15,057 nucleotides of DNA from LCIL01 sp041480845. Lineage in GTDB: Bacteria; Patescibacteriota; Microgenomatia; UBA8517. The translations under genes were made by a program, and so were the position numbers. The stretch lies in assembly GCA_041480845.1 (NCBI GenBank), contig JBGPAU010000017.1, positions 1 to 15,057 of the forward strand. Reading direction: 5' to 3'. Below are positions 6,574-12,902 of the stretch, piece after piece (within the stretch, counting starts at the first letter, position 1; each line of letters opens with the position of its first letter). The notes beneath the pieces are model-generated. The model saw only the letters and a list, made by a program, of their open reading frames with translations. It was not told the origin of the DNA and made no database searches.

Positions 6574-6825
6574 ATGGTTATAAATAATTCCAGTATCTGT
6601 ATTGAGTGCGGCAAGCAGAGGGTGGTGGTAGGAACATATGAAGAAAAAGTCGGCAATAGCGTTGTAGTTTATAAAGAAACGATTTGCCCGGATCCCGAAT
6701 GTCAAAAAAGGGTCGAAAAAACACTTGCCAAGGAACTGGAAAAAAGACAGCAGTCCGCAATGAATCAGAAATTAAGAATCGCCGGCAGAAAGACCGCAAA
6801 ACTTCGGGAAATCAGAAACGCATAG
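6574..6825 (+). CDS. Small zinc-ribbon-like protein
   Basis: The 83-residue product has C9-x2-C12 and C38-x4-C43 separated by a beta-rich stretch, the arrangement of a four-cysteine zinc ribbon or knuckle. The C-terminal half (from about residue 45) is a highly charged Lys/Arg/Glu helix, possibly nucleic-acid or ribosome binding. No enzyme motif is visible and I cannot name a family. It starts 1 nt after the small ORF ending at 6572 and its end overlaps the convergent gene by 14 bp. No Shine-Dalgarno sequence precedes it. Confidence 0.65.
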   Translation: MVINNSSICIECGKQRVVVGTYEEKVGNSVVVYKETICPDPECQKRVEKTLAKELEKRQQSAMNQKLRIAGRKTAKLREIRNA

Positions 6826-7423
6826 AAAGTTGAATAAAGGAATGGTCCGGCATTTCAAACCAGAATGAAGGACCCCTCTCCCCGCCATTTTTGAGTGAAT
6901 TTACAATAACAAGGTTAACTCCTCCCCAGCCCGTAATATCCTTAATTTTAAGATCGGGGTATTTCTTGGCAAACAAATCTGTAATATCAGCAGTCTTATC
7001 GTTTTGATCGGAAGATAATGTCTGTGCCGACAGAACAAAAAATCTCGCGCCGGCAGGTCCCTCTTCTTTCAAAAAAATGTATTTCCCATTCGGAGACCAA
7101 GTGTTATATGGAATTGAAATGATAGTTGAAGGGTCTACAGTCTTAATAAATATTTCTTTTCCGGAAACAGAAAAAGTATAGGTAACTCCACCCTTACTTT
7201 TTATCATCCTCGCTGAAAGCGTCAGTTTACCATCCGGTGAACCTTTAAGTGTCGGTTCGGAGGCTTCCACCGGAGTGATTATTATTTGCGTCTCCGGATA
7301 CTTCTCTGCATTTGGTTGTGTTCCTTGCGGGAAAGTTTGTTTACTCCTGCCTAAATATAAATTAAAACCGGTAAGGATAGCTATCGCAACTAAAGCAAAT
7401 ATCAGAAATATTTTTCTTCCCAC
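6812..7423 (-). CDS. Membrane-anchored extracytoplasmic protein with propeller-like strands
   Basis: This 203-residue protein starts with GTG at 7423. Residues 5-25 form a hydrophobic N-terminal anchor after MGRK, followed by a polar Pro/Gln-rich linker to about residue 48. The extracellular part contains two S-P-D/N-G-K strands, at 62-66 (SPDGKLTLSAR) and 110-114 (WSPNGKYIFLKE), typical of TolB/WD40-like beta-propeller blades, but it is too short for a complete propeller. Function is unknown; it may be a surface protein of which only a few blades are recognisable. Its 3' end overlaps the convergent zinc-ribbon gene by 14 bp (6812-6825). Confidence 0.65.
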   Translation of the reverse strand: MGRKIFLIFALVAIAILTGFNLYLGRSKQTFPQGTQPNAEKYPETQIIITPVEASEPTLKGSPDGKLTLSARMIKSKGGVTYTFSVSGKEIFIKTVDPSTIISIPYNTWSPNGKYIFLKEEGPAGARFFVLSAQTLSSDQNDKTADITDLFAKKYPDLKIKDITGWGGVNLVIVNSLKNGGERGPSFWFEMPDHSFIQLSMRF

Positions 7424-7429
7424 AAATTA

Positions 7430-7435
7430 AGTATA
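7430..7435 (-). promoter_or_regulatory. -10-like element for the gene starting at 7423
   Basis: TATACT reads on the minus strand from 7435 to 7430 and is preceded directly by TG. It lies 6 nt before the GTG start, with no Shine-Dalgarno sequence in between, consistent with a leaderless transcript. No clear -35 was found. Confidence 0.4.
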
Positions 7436-7537
7436 CAGATCAATTTATTATTCTGTTGGGAAATTATGTCTTGAAAAATGTTCACTTTATAATTATATCG
7501 CCATTGTGTTATATTATTAGTTGCAAAATATGAAGAA

Positions 7538-7543
7538 AGGAGG
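7538..7543 (+). promoter_or_regulatory. Strong Shine-Dalgarno sequence deciding the start at 7554
   Basis: AGGAGG (within AAAGGAGG) ends 10 nt before ATG 7554. It is the only perfect ribosome binding site noticed in the window. It argues against starting at TTG 7521 or ATG 7530, both of which lie upstream of it. A second copy of AAAGGAGG lies just after the start (7557-7564). Confidence 0.6.
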
Positions 7544-7553
7544 ATGGAAAAAA

Positions 7554-7718
7554 ATGAAAGGAGGTTCGGAAGCCGTGTACGGTCTTGGATTTATCGGCGC
7601 ATTGGTTTATTTCATTCAAAACGCACATTCGTTCGGAGAAGGACTACTTGGAATATTAAAGGCCATTGTTTGGCCGGCATTTGTCGTTTATAAACTTCTC
7701 GGATTTTTAAAAATTTAG
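7554..7718 (+). CDS. Small two-helix membrane protein
   Basis: From ATG 7554 this gives a 54-residue hydrophobic protein: a short polar start (MKGGSE), a first membrane helix about residues 7-22, a Gly/Ser-containing turn near N23-AHSFGEG, and a second helix about 28-50 ending in a Lys. The protein resembles small hypothetical membrane proteins I associate with Patescibacteria and other bacteria, but its function is unknown. A longer form from ATG 7530 or TTG 7521 is possible, but it would place the strong Shine-Dalgarno sequence inside the gene. It lies 18 bp upstream of the pentapeptide-repeat gene, which is probably on the same transcript. Confidence 0.7.
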   Translation: MKGGSEAVYGLGFIGALVYFIQNAHSFGEGLLGILKAIVWPAFVVYKLLGFLKI

Positions 7719-7736
7719 TCCTTTGCCCAGAACGTA

Positions 7737-8309
7737 ATGTTTAAAAGAAAGGTGTTTAAAGAGGAGGAAATTCAAGGAGAGGATTTCGGGGATGTGACTT
7801 TTGAATCCTGTAAGTTTATTGGTCTTACCTTTAGGTTTATTAACTTCAACAACTGTCTATTCGAGAGTTGCGATTTTTCCGAAAGCCTATTTGATTCGGT
7901 CGGATTCTTCGAATGCAATTTCCCCGAAAGTAAAATCAGTTTTTTGGATTTCTCAAACACTTCTTTGCAAAATTGCGACTTTGGTGGGTCGGTAGCAGAA
8001 AATTGTATTTTCCAAAAGCTAAAGGGCGGCAGTAAAAGTGAAAGAAAAAATTTCGACTTGAGGTCATGCAGTTTTGAAGATACCGATTTGAAAGGAACCG
8101 TGTTTGTAATGTGCAATCTAGAAAAAGTTAATTTTCGGGGGTCTATTCTTGAAAACGCGGTTTTTGAAAGATGCGATCTGAAAGAAACTGATTTCAGTCA
8201 AGCAAAGATTGCAGGTTGCGGATTTTCCGATTGCCAAATCAAAAAGACTTATCTGGACATGAACGGATTTATCGACTACGGAAGCTCCAAAGGATTTGAA
8301 TTAAAGTAA
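7737..8309 (+). CDS. Pentapeptide-repeat protein
   Basis: The 190-residue product consists of tandem five-residue units with a central Phe or Leu, e.g. FESCK-F, FNNCL-F, FESCD-F, SESLF, then DLRSC-SF, TDLKG-TVF, CNLEK-VNF, RGSIL-ENAVF and CDLKE-TDF. Such repeats fold as a right-handed quadrilateral beta-helix. Cys is unusually common at the inner positions. A break around residues 92-108 (Lys/Gly/Ser-rich, KLKGGSKSERKN) splits the helix into two halves. In Qnr and MfpA this fold binds DNA gyrase, but most members have other or unknown roles; the Qnr-like loops cannot be assigned here. No signal peptide. The convergent ABC permease gene ends only 3 bp beyond its stop. Confidence 0.82.
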   Translation: MFKRKVFKEEEIQGEDFGDVTFESCKFIGLTFRFINFNNCLFESCDFSESLFDSVGFFECNFPESKISFLDFSNTSLQNCDFGGSVAENCIFQKLKGGSKSERKNFDLRSCSFEDTDLKGTVFVMCNLEKVNFRGSILENAVFERCDLKETDFSQAKIAGCGFSDCQIKKTYLDMNGFIDYGSSKGFELK

Positions 8310-8312
8310 TTA

Positions 8313-9518
8313 TTATTCATACTTCAAGGCCTCAATCGGGTTGAGTTTACTGGCTCGTGCAGCAGGTGCAACGCCGAATATTATTCCGACTGCGGCTGAA
8401 ACCCCAAAAGAAAGGAGAACGCTCCACCAGGTTACTGTTGTTTCAATAAAGCTACTCATTGCCAGAGCCCCGAGGGATCCCAATATCACCCCGATTAAAC
8501 CTCCACCCAAGGAAAGTACTACCGCCTCAATCAAAAATTGATACAAGATGTCTGACGGTTTTGCCCCAACTGCTTTTCTAAGACCAATCTCGCGAGTCCT
8601 TTCGGTGACCGAAACAAGCATGATATTCATTATTCCCACCCCTCCCACGAGAAGTGAAATTGCTGCGATTCCTCCAAGAGCCAGCGTTAGGGCACCCAAT
8701 ACCTGATTTATTGTTTGAATTAAATTAGCGGAATCAATTACGGAAAAATCATCTGCCTTTAGCCTTTTGCCCAATTCTTTTTTAACCATATTAATTACAG
8801 TTGGCACACTATTTTTATCTTTGGCTTGAACCCCGATGCTTTGGATGCTTTTTGTACCTAGCAGTTTTTGCGCAGTTGTAAGGGGCATCGCTGCAAATTC
8901 ATTGACATCTACCCCGAAGCCGCTTGCACCAAATTTATTTAAAACTCCGATAACTCTGAATTTCTGTGACCCAATAGTCACACTTTTGCCCACAGGATTC
9001 ATACTTCCAAAAAGCTTGGTTGCCAAACTTTGGCCCAAATCGACTACATTTTTACTGGCCCGGTCATCCGCATCCGTATACATTACTCCTGTGGCGGCGG
9101 TCAAATTCATCATTTTTAGATAAGCGGAGCTGTAACCGCCTATATTTACATATTTTGATTTGCCGGCATATGAAACATTGGCTGTCGACTCAAGAGAGGC
9201 TGCAACCAATCCCACAGGAGGCCCAAGCCTTGAAATTTTATCAACATCATTAAGGCTTAATTTGCTTACCATCATGCTGTTTGCCGTAGTGGCAAAACTT
9301 CCACCGCTGCCAAATTTACCCGGCATAACCATGACGACATTGGCGCCAAGTGACTCAAACTGTTTTGTAATATAAGTTTGAAGTCCCTGCCCAATAGAAA
9401 CCAGTAAAATCACAGCCGAAACCCCAATTATAATTCCCAACATGGTAAGAAGCGACCTGGATTTATTTCTCATCAAACTTTGAATTGACAGCTTTAGTAT
9501 TTCCGTTATTGGTATCAT
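8313..9518 (-). CDS. ABC transporter permease, MacB/FtsX-type (YknZ-like)
   Basis: This 401-residue permease has the four-helix MacB topology: TM1 at 21-43, a large extracytoplasmic core domain at about 45-270 (MacB_PCD), TM2 at 276-303, TM3 at 328-357 and TM4 at 364-386. The hallmark S303-VTERTREIGLRKAVGA motif is present in the cytoplasmic loop after TM2, as is the terminal N393-PIEALKYE. It lacks the fused ATPase of true MacB; the ATPase is encoded by the preceding gene (2-nt gap). Such systems are mechanotransmission exporters handling peptides, lipoproteins or antibiotics. With no sign of an outer membrane, the YknXYZ type of Gram-positive bacteria is the better comparison. Substrate unknown. 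Confidence 0.92.
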   Translation of the reverse strand: MIPITEILKLSIQSLMRNKSRSLLTMLGIIIGVSAVILLVSIGQGLQTYITKQFESLGANVVMVMPGKFGSGGSFATTANSMMVSKLSLNDVDKISRLGPPVGLVAASLESTANVSYAGKSKYVNIGGYSSAYLKMMNLTAATGVMYTDADDRASKNVVDLGQSLATKLFGSMNPVGKSVTIGSQKFRVIGVLNKFGASGFGVDVNEFAAMPLTTAQKLLGTKSIQSIGVQAKDKNSVPTVINMVKKELGKRLKADDFSVIDSANLIQTINQVLGALTLALGGIAAISLLVGGVGIMNIMLVSVTERTREIGLRKAVGAKPSDILYQFLIEAVVLSLGGGLIGVILGSLGALAMSSFIETTVTWWSVLLSFGVSAAVGIIFGVAPAARASKLNPIEALKYE

Positions 9519-9520
9519 TT

Positions 9521-10201
9521 TTATTTGTCCGAAACTATTTGCCCGTCTCTCATTTGAATTATTCTTTTTGCTTCCTGTGCAATCTCAAGCTCATGGGTAA
9601 CCATTACAATCGTATTCCCTTTTTTATTCAAATCTTTAAGGAGGTTAATAATCTCTTCCCCCGCCTTACTGTCCAAATTTCCTGTGGGCTCGTCTGCCAA
9701 GATTAAACTCGGTTTGGTAATTAGCGCTCTGGCTATCGCCACTCTCTGCTGCTGCCCTCCTGAAAGCTGACTCGGAGTGTGACCTCCCCTATCGATTAAA
9801 CCGACAATATTTAAGACTTCCTCTGCCCGTTTTTTCCTTTCACGCACCGGCACTCCCGAGTAGATAAGCGGAAGTTCAACATTTTCCAATGCGGTTGTTC
9901 TGGGAAGTAAATTAAATGCCTGAAAGACAAAACCGATATGCTTATTCCGAAGTGCCGCTAATTTTTCTTCCGAAAGTTCTGCGATATTGTGGTCTTCCAA
10001 AACCACGGTTCCCGAAGTGGGTTTATCCAAAATCCCTATGATATGCATCAAAGTTGATTTCCCCGAACCGGAAGGACCTATGATAGCAACAAACTCGCCC
10101 CCCTTAATTTTCAAGTCGATGCCCCGTAACGCCTGAACTTCAACGCCCCCGTCGAGTTTATATGTCTTAACAACTTTTGAAAGCGTAATTAGCGAGGTCA
10201 T
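9521..10201 (-). CDS. ABC transporter ATP-binding protein (LolD/YknY-like)
   Basis: The 226-residue ATPase has all nucleotide-binding motifs: Walker A G42-PSGSGKST, Q-loop F91-VFQ, signature L146-SGGQQQR, Walker B I167-LADEP with the catalytic Glu at 171, D-loop N175-LDS, and the switch His at 203 (VTHE). Length and motif set match the MacB/LolD/FtsE subfamily, which energises FtsX-type permeases. Its ATG overlaps the 3' end of the adaptor gene by 4 bp, and the permease ATG follows its stop by 2 nt, so the three genes form one operon with translational coupling. Confidence 0.95.
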   Translation of the reverse strand: MTSLITLSKVVKTYKLDGGVEVQALRGIDLKIKGGEFVAIIGPSGSGKSTLMHIIGILDKPTSGTVVLEDHNIAELSEEKLAALRNKHIGFVFQAFNLLPRTTALENVELPLIYSGVPVRERKKRAEEVLNIVGLIDRGGHTPSQLSGGQQQRVAIARALITKPSLILADEPTGNLDSKAGEEIINLLKDLNKKGNTIVMVTHELEIAQEAKRIIQMRDGQIVSDK

Positions 10202-11271
10202 ATACTGACTTTTTGTCCATCTTTCAGGTTTGCCGGTGGTTGAGAAATAATTGTTTGACCCTCGACTAAACCCGATTTAATTTCCGTTTCATCGATACTC
10301 GATCGTCCAACTTCCACATTAACCTTTTTGGCCCTTCCTCCCTTAACAACCCAGACATAATTAGTTGGTTCGGATACCACGGCAAATGCAGGAACTTTTA
10401 AAGCATCGGGAATTGTGTCATAAATAATCTCAGCGTCTCCACCCATTCCAACTTTGATTTTTTGTCCCTCATTTCCGGGAAAAGAAACCCTAACGTGATA
10501 CGCATTCCCGCCGGTTGAAGAGGTAAAGGCGACCATTCCGATTGATTCAACCTTGCTTTCAAAACCCTGATCCGGATACGCATCCAGCTTTATTTTAACC
10601 GCCTGGCCAAGGGCTATATTGGGCAGATCCGTTTCGGTAACCTCAGCATCAAAATAAACGGTATCGGGATTTACCAATGTATAATTGGCAGCGCCGGGCA
10701 TAACATTTATTCCGGGTGAAGTAGGAAAAGCAGTGTCAATTATTCCTTCAAACGGCGCATACAAAATTGAATTATTGAGATTGTTTTGGGCTGCTTTAAC
10801 CGAATCGTAAGCGTTATCCCTGGCAACCTCCGCTGCGGTTCTGGTTGCCTTTTGTGCAAAAGTTTCATCTGTTGCATGATTTTTTACACTATCGACAGCA
10901 CTTTCCGCCGCCGCTTGATAACTTTTGTAATTATTCAAGGCTTGTTGGTATGCTACAACCAAAGGAACTATATCTAAGGATGCAATAAGTTGACCCTTTT
11001 TTACTTTGTCTCCCGCTTTTACAGAAACTTTTGCCAATTTCCCGCCCGAAGGAAATGTTAATTGAGAAAACTGATCTGCATTTACATCCCCCGAGGTTGA
11101 AACGGAGAGAATAAGATTTCCCTTACTTACTTTGGCCGTTTCTACCTTTAAAGATTTATTTGAAGAGGCTATAACCCTCCAAACCACTATCAAAAGGACT
11201 GCCAATATGACCCAAAACCATTTTCCCAATTTCTGACGGAAATTATTTACCGAACTTATTATTTTCTTCAC
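10198..11271 (-). CDS. Membrane-fusion/adaptor protein of the ABC system (MacA/YknX-like)
   Basis: This 357-residue protein starts with GTG at 11271. It has an N-terminal membrane anchor at about 17-36 and no lipobox. The first half-lipoyl motif is G76-GKLAKVSVKAGDKVKKGQ, followed by an Ala/Gln/Asn-rich helical hairpin (about 101-170) and the second half-lipoyl segment Y171-APFEGIID. A beta-barrel domain (about 190-290) and a membrane-proximal domain (about 300-357) with V294-PAFAVV follow. This is the HlyD/RND adaptor layout. The hairpin is short, as expected for a transporter not reaching a TolC-type channel. A minus-strand TATACT (11301-11296) lies 24 nt upstream of the start and could be the operon promoter. 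Confidence 0.92.
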   Translation of the reverse strand: MKKIISSVNNFRQKLGKWFWVILAVLLIVVWRVIASSNKSLKVETAKVSKGNLILSVSTSGDVNADQFSQLTFPSGGKLAKVSVKAGDKVKKGQLIASLDIVPLVVAYQQALNNYKSYQAAAESAVDSVKNHATDETFAQKATRTAAEVARDNAYDSVKAAQNNLNNSILYAPFEGIIDTAFPTSPGINVMPGAANYTLVNPDTVYFDAEVTETDLPNIALGQAVKIKLDAYPDQGFESKVESIGMVAFTSSTGGNAYHVRVSFPGNEGQKIKVGMGGDAEIIYDTIPDALKVPAFAVVSEPTNYVWVVKGGRAKKVNVEVGRSSIDETEIKSGLVEGQTIISQPPANLKDGQKVSI

Positions 11272-11315
11272 GACAAAAGAGAATTTTACTACTTAAGTAT
11301 AACTTGTCGCAAGGC

Positions 11316-11618
11316 TCAGTGGAATATCTTCCTGACAATGAATTTCCAAAATGATTCCGGTTTTGAAGGCTTTGGAAAAACCGCGCGGGACCAAACGGAG
11401 AGAATTATCCACTCCTTTCTCTCGTTTTGTTTCGCGACAACTTCGATTTGGGTGCTCCCGTAATTACGATAATAAACCCAGGATCCGGCGACTGTCCCTT
11501 TTTTCGAGGTTTGGGGATTTCTCCATGTTGCCCAAGCGTCACCTTGTTTAATGCTACGGTCCCTTAACCTATCGAGGGCATGGTTTGTCCAGATAACCCC
11601 GCCAAAATTTCTTTCCAC
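11316..11618 (-). CDS. DUF4258-like small protein
   Basis: The 100-residue protein, starting at GTG 11618, has the DUF4258 pattern: W10-TNHALDRLRDRSI (the HA..R...R signature), a central strand V48-YYRNYGSTQIEVVAKQ and then E69-WIILSVWSR. Members are small beta/alpha proteins found alone or in toxin-antitoxin-like contexts, without a settled function. A basic Phe/Trp/Lys-rich tail (KPESFWKFIVRKIFH) is an extra feature. It lies 7 nt after the upstream gene, whose stop codon overlaps a TATAAT on the minus strand (11630-11625) ending 6 nt before this start. Confidence 0.6.
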   Translation of the reverse strand: MERNFGGVIWTNHALDRLRDRSIKQGDAWATWRNPQTSKKGTVAGSWVYYRNYGSTQIEVVAKQNERKEWIILSVWSRAVFPKPSKPESFWKFIVRKIFH

Positions 11619-11624
11619 TTTATA

Positions 11625-11630
11625 ATTATA
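11625..11630 (-). promoter_or_regulatory. -10-like element overlapping a stop codon
   Basis: TATAAT on the minus strand from 11630 to 11625 includes the TAA stop of the upstream gene (11628-11626) and ends 6 nt before the GTG at 11618. It may give the DUF4258-like gene its own leaderless transcript in addition to read-through. Confidence 0.35.
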
Positions 11631-11958
11631 CAGCCAGAGATTTAATTTCTTTAAGAAGACCGCTTCCTAAGTTTTTGAGGTCACGTTTCAAATCTTCCTC
11701 GATATTTTCACCCGCTTTTTCTTTTAAATATCCAAAAATGACCTGTTCGTCATGCGGACATTTGTGGAAAAGCGCCAAGAATTCCTCATGATGCGCCCTG
11801 GGTAATTTGTCCAATACTGTTCCAAGAACTTTATGCGTTACTATCTCATCTACCAATCCCCAAAGTTCCTCCCGCTCTTCCTTAGAGGAAGCGGTCTTTT
11901 TAATTTCAATCTCCACCTCTTCCAGATAAATTAAATGATCGAAAAAAAGTTTACTCAT
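11626..11958 (-). CDS. Small acidic helical protein, conserved-looking, function unknown
   Basis: This 110-residue protein is rich in Glu, Lys and Leu and predicted to be helical. Features are F5-FDHLIYLEEVEIEI, E30-LWGLVDEIVTHKVLGTVLD, then L52-PRAHHEEFLALFHKCPHD and an amphipathic C-terminus. I recall similar short proteins from Patescibacteria with a L-P-x-x-H-H-x-E-F-L core, but cannot name the family with confidence. It has no signal peptide or catalytic motif. It lies 7 nt downstream of the RlpA-like gene and 7 nt upstream of the DUF4258-like gene; a CATAAT 6 nt before its ATG overlaps the preceding stop codon. A regulatory or adaptor role is possible but unproven. Confidence 0.6.
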   Translation of the reverse strand: MSKLFFDHLIYLEEVEIEIKKTASSKEEREELWGLVDEIVTHKVLGTVLDKLPRAHHEEFLALFHKCPHDEQVIFGYLKEKAGENIEEDLKRDLKNLGSGLLKEIKSLAV

Positions 11959-11965
11959 ATTTAGA

Positions 11966-12901
11966 TTATGCTTGTGTCATTGCAACTCCCAGTGCCTCGA
12001 CCTTATTATAGTCCACAGGCCCCAAAGGAATCTGGTTTTTCGGATCGTCAACAAAAAATATAACAACCGGACCCTTTTTATATCTTGCTCCTCCCAGATA
12101 ATTCATAACCTCGGGGGAGCCTCCGAACTGTTTTCCCGTCCAGGCGGCGGGGCCTGCATCGGCAACATCTGCAACGACCGCGTTTCCGTTCATTGTATTC
12201 ACTATCAAAACCTTTCTGTATTTGTACCAGTCCCGCAAATACGGCTGACGCTTCGCCCAATCGGGAAGATATAAAGTTTGTACCACCGCATACCATGTTT
12301 CTTTGTCGGCGGGTACATATCCCCATGCGCCCAAGCCGGGTGCCATTCCCTCATCAAGTTGGGTAATCTTCGGATGTGCCGCCATACTGTCTCCCGGGTA
12401 GCGTGCGAGGTGCTGTTCTGCCCCTATATAACCGTAAGTGGTGTTTAGATGTTCTCCCCCAAGGTTTGCTTTTGTATTCACACCGACCACTTCTCTAAAA
12501 ACCTGTTCCAAAGTTTTTTCCTGAGTACGATTGAGCGCGCCTATCTTTTGGGGCAAAATTTGCTTCAGCGATGAAAGGAGAATTTCCTGCGGGATGCTTG
12601 GCTGCGCTCCTTCAAAATCAGATAAATTCTTCACAATGCCCGCTACTCCCGGAACGTTTTTTACAAGTGCGGGGGGAGCAAAAAGAAGCGTGCCTGTGAG
12701 AGCCCCCGTTGTGATAATTTTTGCGGAGTGCTCGCGGATTTTACCTAGATCAATTCCATTGTCGGCAAAAAACTTTCCGACGTGAGGGTATTTCTCAAAA
12801 AGAGAACGCTTCGCTTCCAGACTTTTGAGTTTTAATTTGTTGCGCAAAAACTCGGAGTCTTTGTTTATTAAATTACTTGTTCCGGCAGGATCGTGAGCCA
12901 T
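11966..12901 (-). CDS. Putative membrane-anchored protein with RlpA-like double-psi barrel region
   Basis: The 311-residue product has a charged N-terminal region (1-58), one hydrophobic segment at about 61-80, a linker, and a C-terminal globular part. In that part Y228-RKVLIVNTMNGNAVVADV runs into A246-DAGPAAWTGKQFGGSPEVMNYLGG, which resembles the double-psi beta-barrel core of RlpA/expansin-like proteins (strand, V-V-x-D/N-x-G-P, then a segment ending in L-G). RlpA-type domains act on or bind peptidoglycan. The match is by pattern only, and the flanking T154-TYGYIGAEQH and G192-AWGYVP motifs are not ones I can assign. A cell-wall role is inference. It starts 1 nt after the GluRS stop and heads a run of closely spaced genes. 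Confidence 0.45.
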   Translation of the reverse strand: MAHDPAGTSNLINKDSEFLRNKLKLKSLEAKRSLFEKYPHVGKFFADNGIDLGKIREHSAKIITTGALTGTLLFAPPALVKNVPGVAGIVKNLSDFEGAQPSIPQEILLSSLKQILPQKIGALNRTQEKTLEQVFREVVGVNTKANLGGEHLNTTYGYIGAEQHLARYPGDSMAAHPKITQLDEGMAPGLGAWGYVPADKETWYAVVQTLYLPDWAKRQPYLRDWYKYRKVLIVNTMNGNAVVADVADAGPAAWTGKQFGGSPEVMNYLGGARYKKGPVVIFFVDDPKNQIPLGPVDYNKVEALGVAMTQA

Positions 12902-12902
12902 T

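Noticed and set aside
7521..7553. Longer form of the small membrane protein starting at TTG 7521 or ATG 7530
   Set aside because: The strong AGGAGG at 7538-7543 would fall inside the coding region; ATG 7554 has the ideal spacing, so the shorter form was chosen.
8313..11271. Macrolide-efflux MacAB-TolC annotation
   Set aside because: The ATPase is separate from the permease, there is no TolC and the adaptor hairpin is short, so a drug-efflux label would be over-specific.
11303..11313. Hairpin CTTG-TCG-CAAG as terminator between the DUF4258-like and adaptor genes
   Set aside because: The stem is only 4 bp with no T-run; too weak to call.
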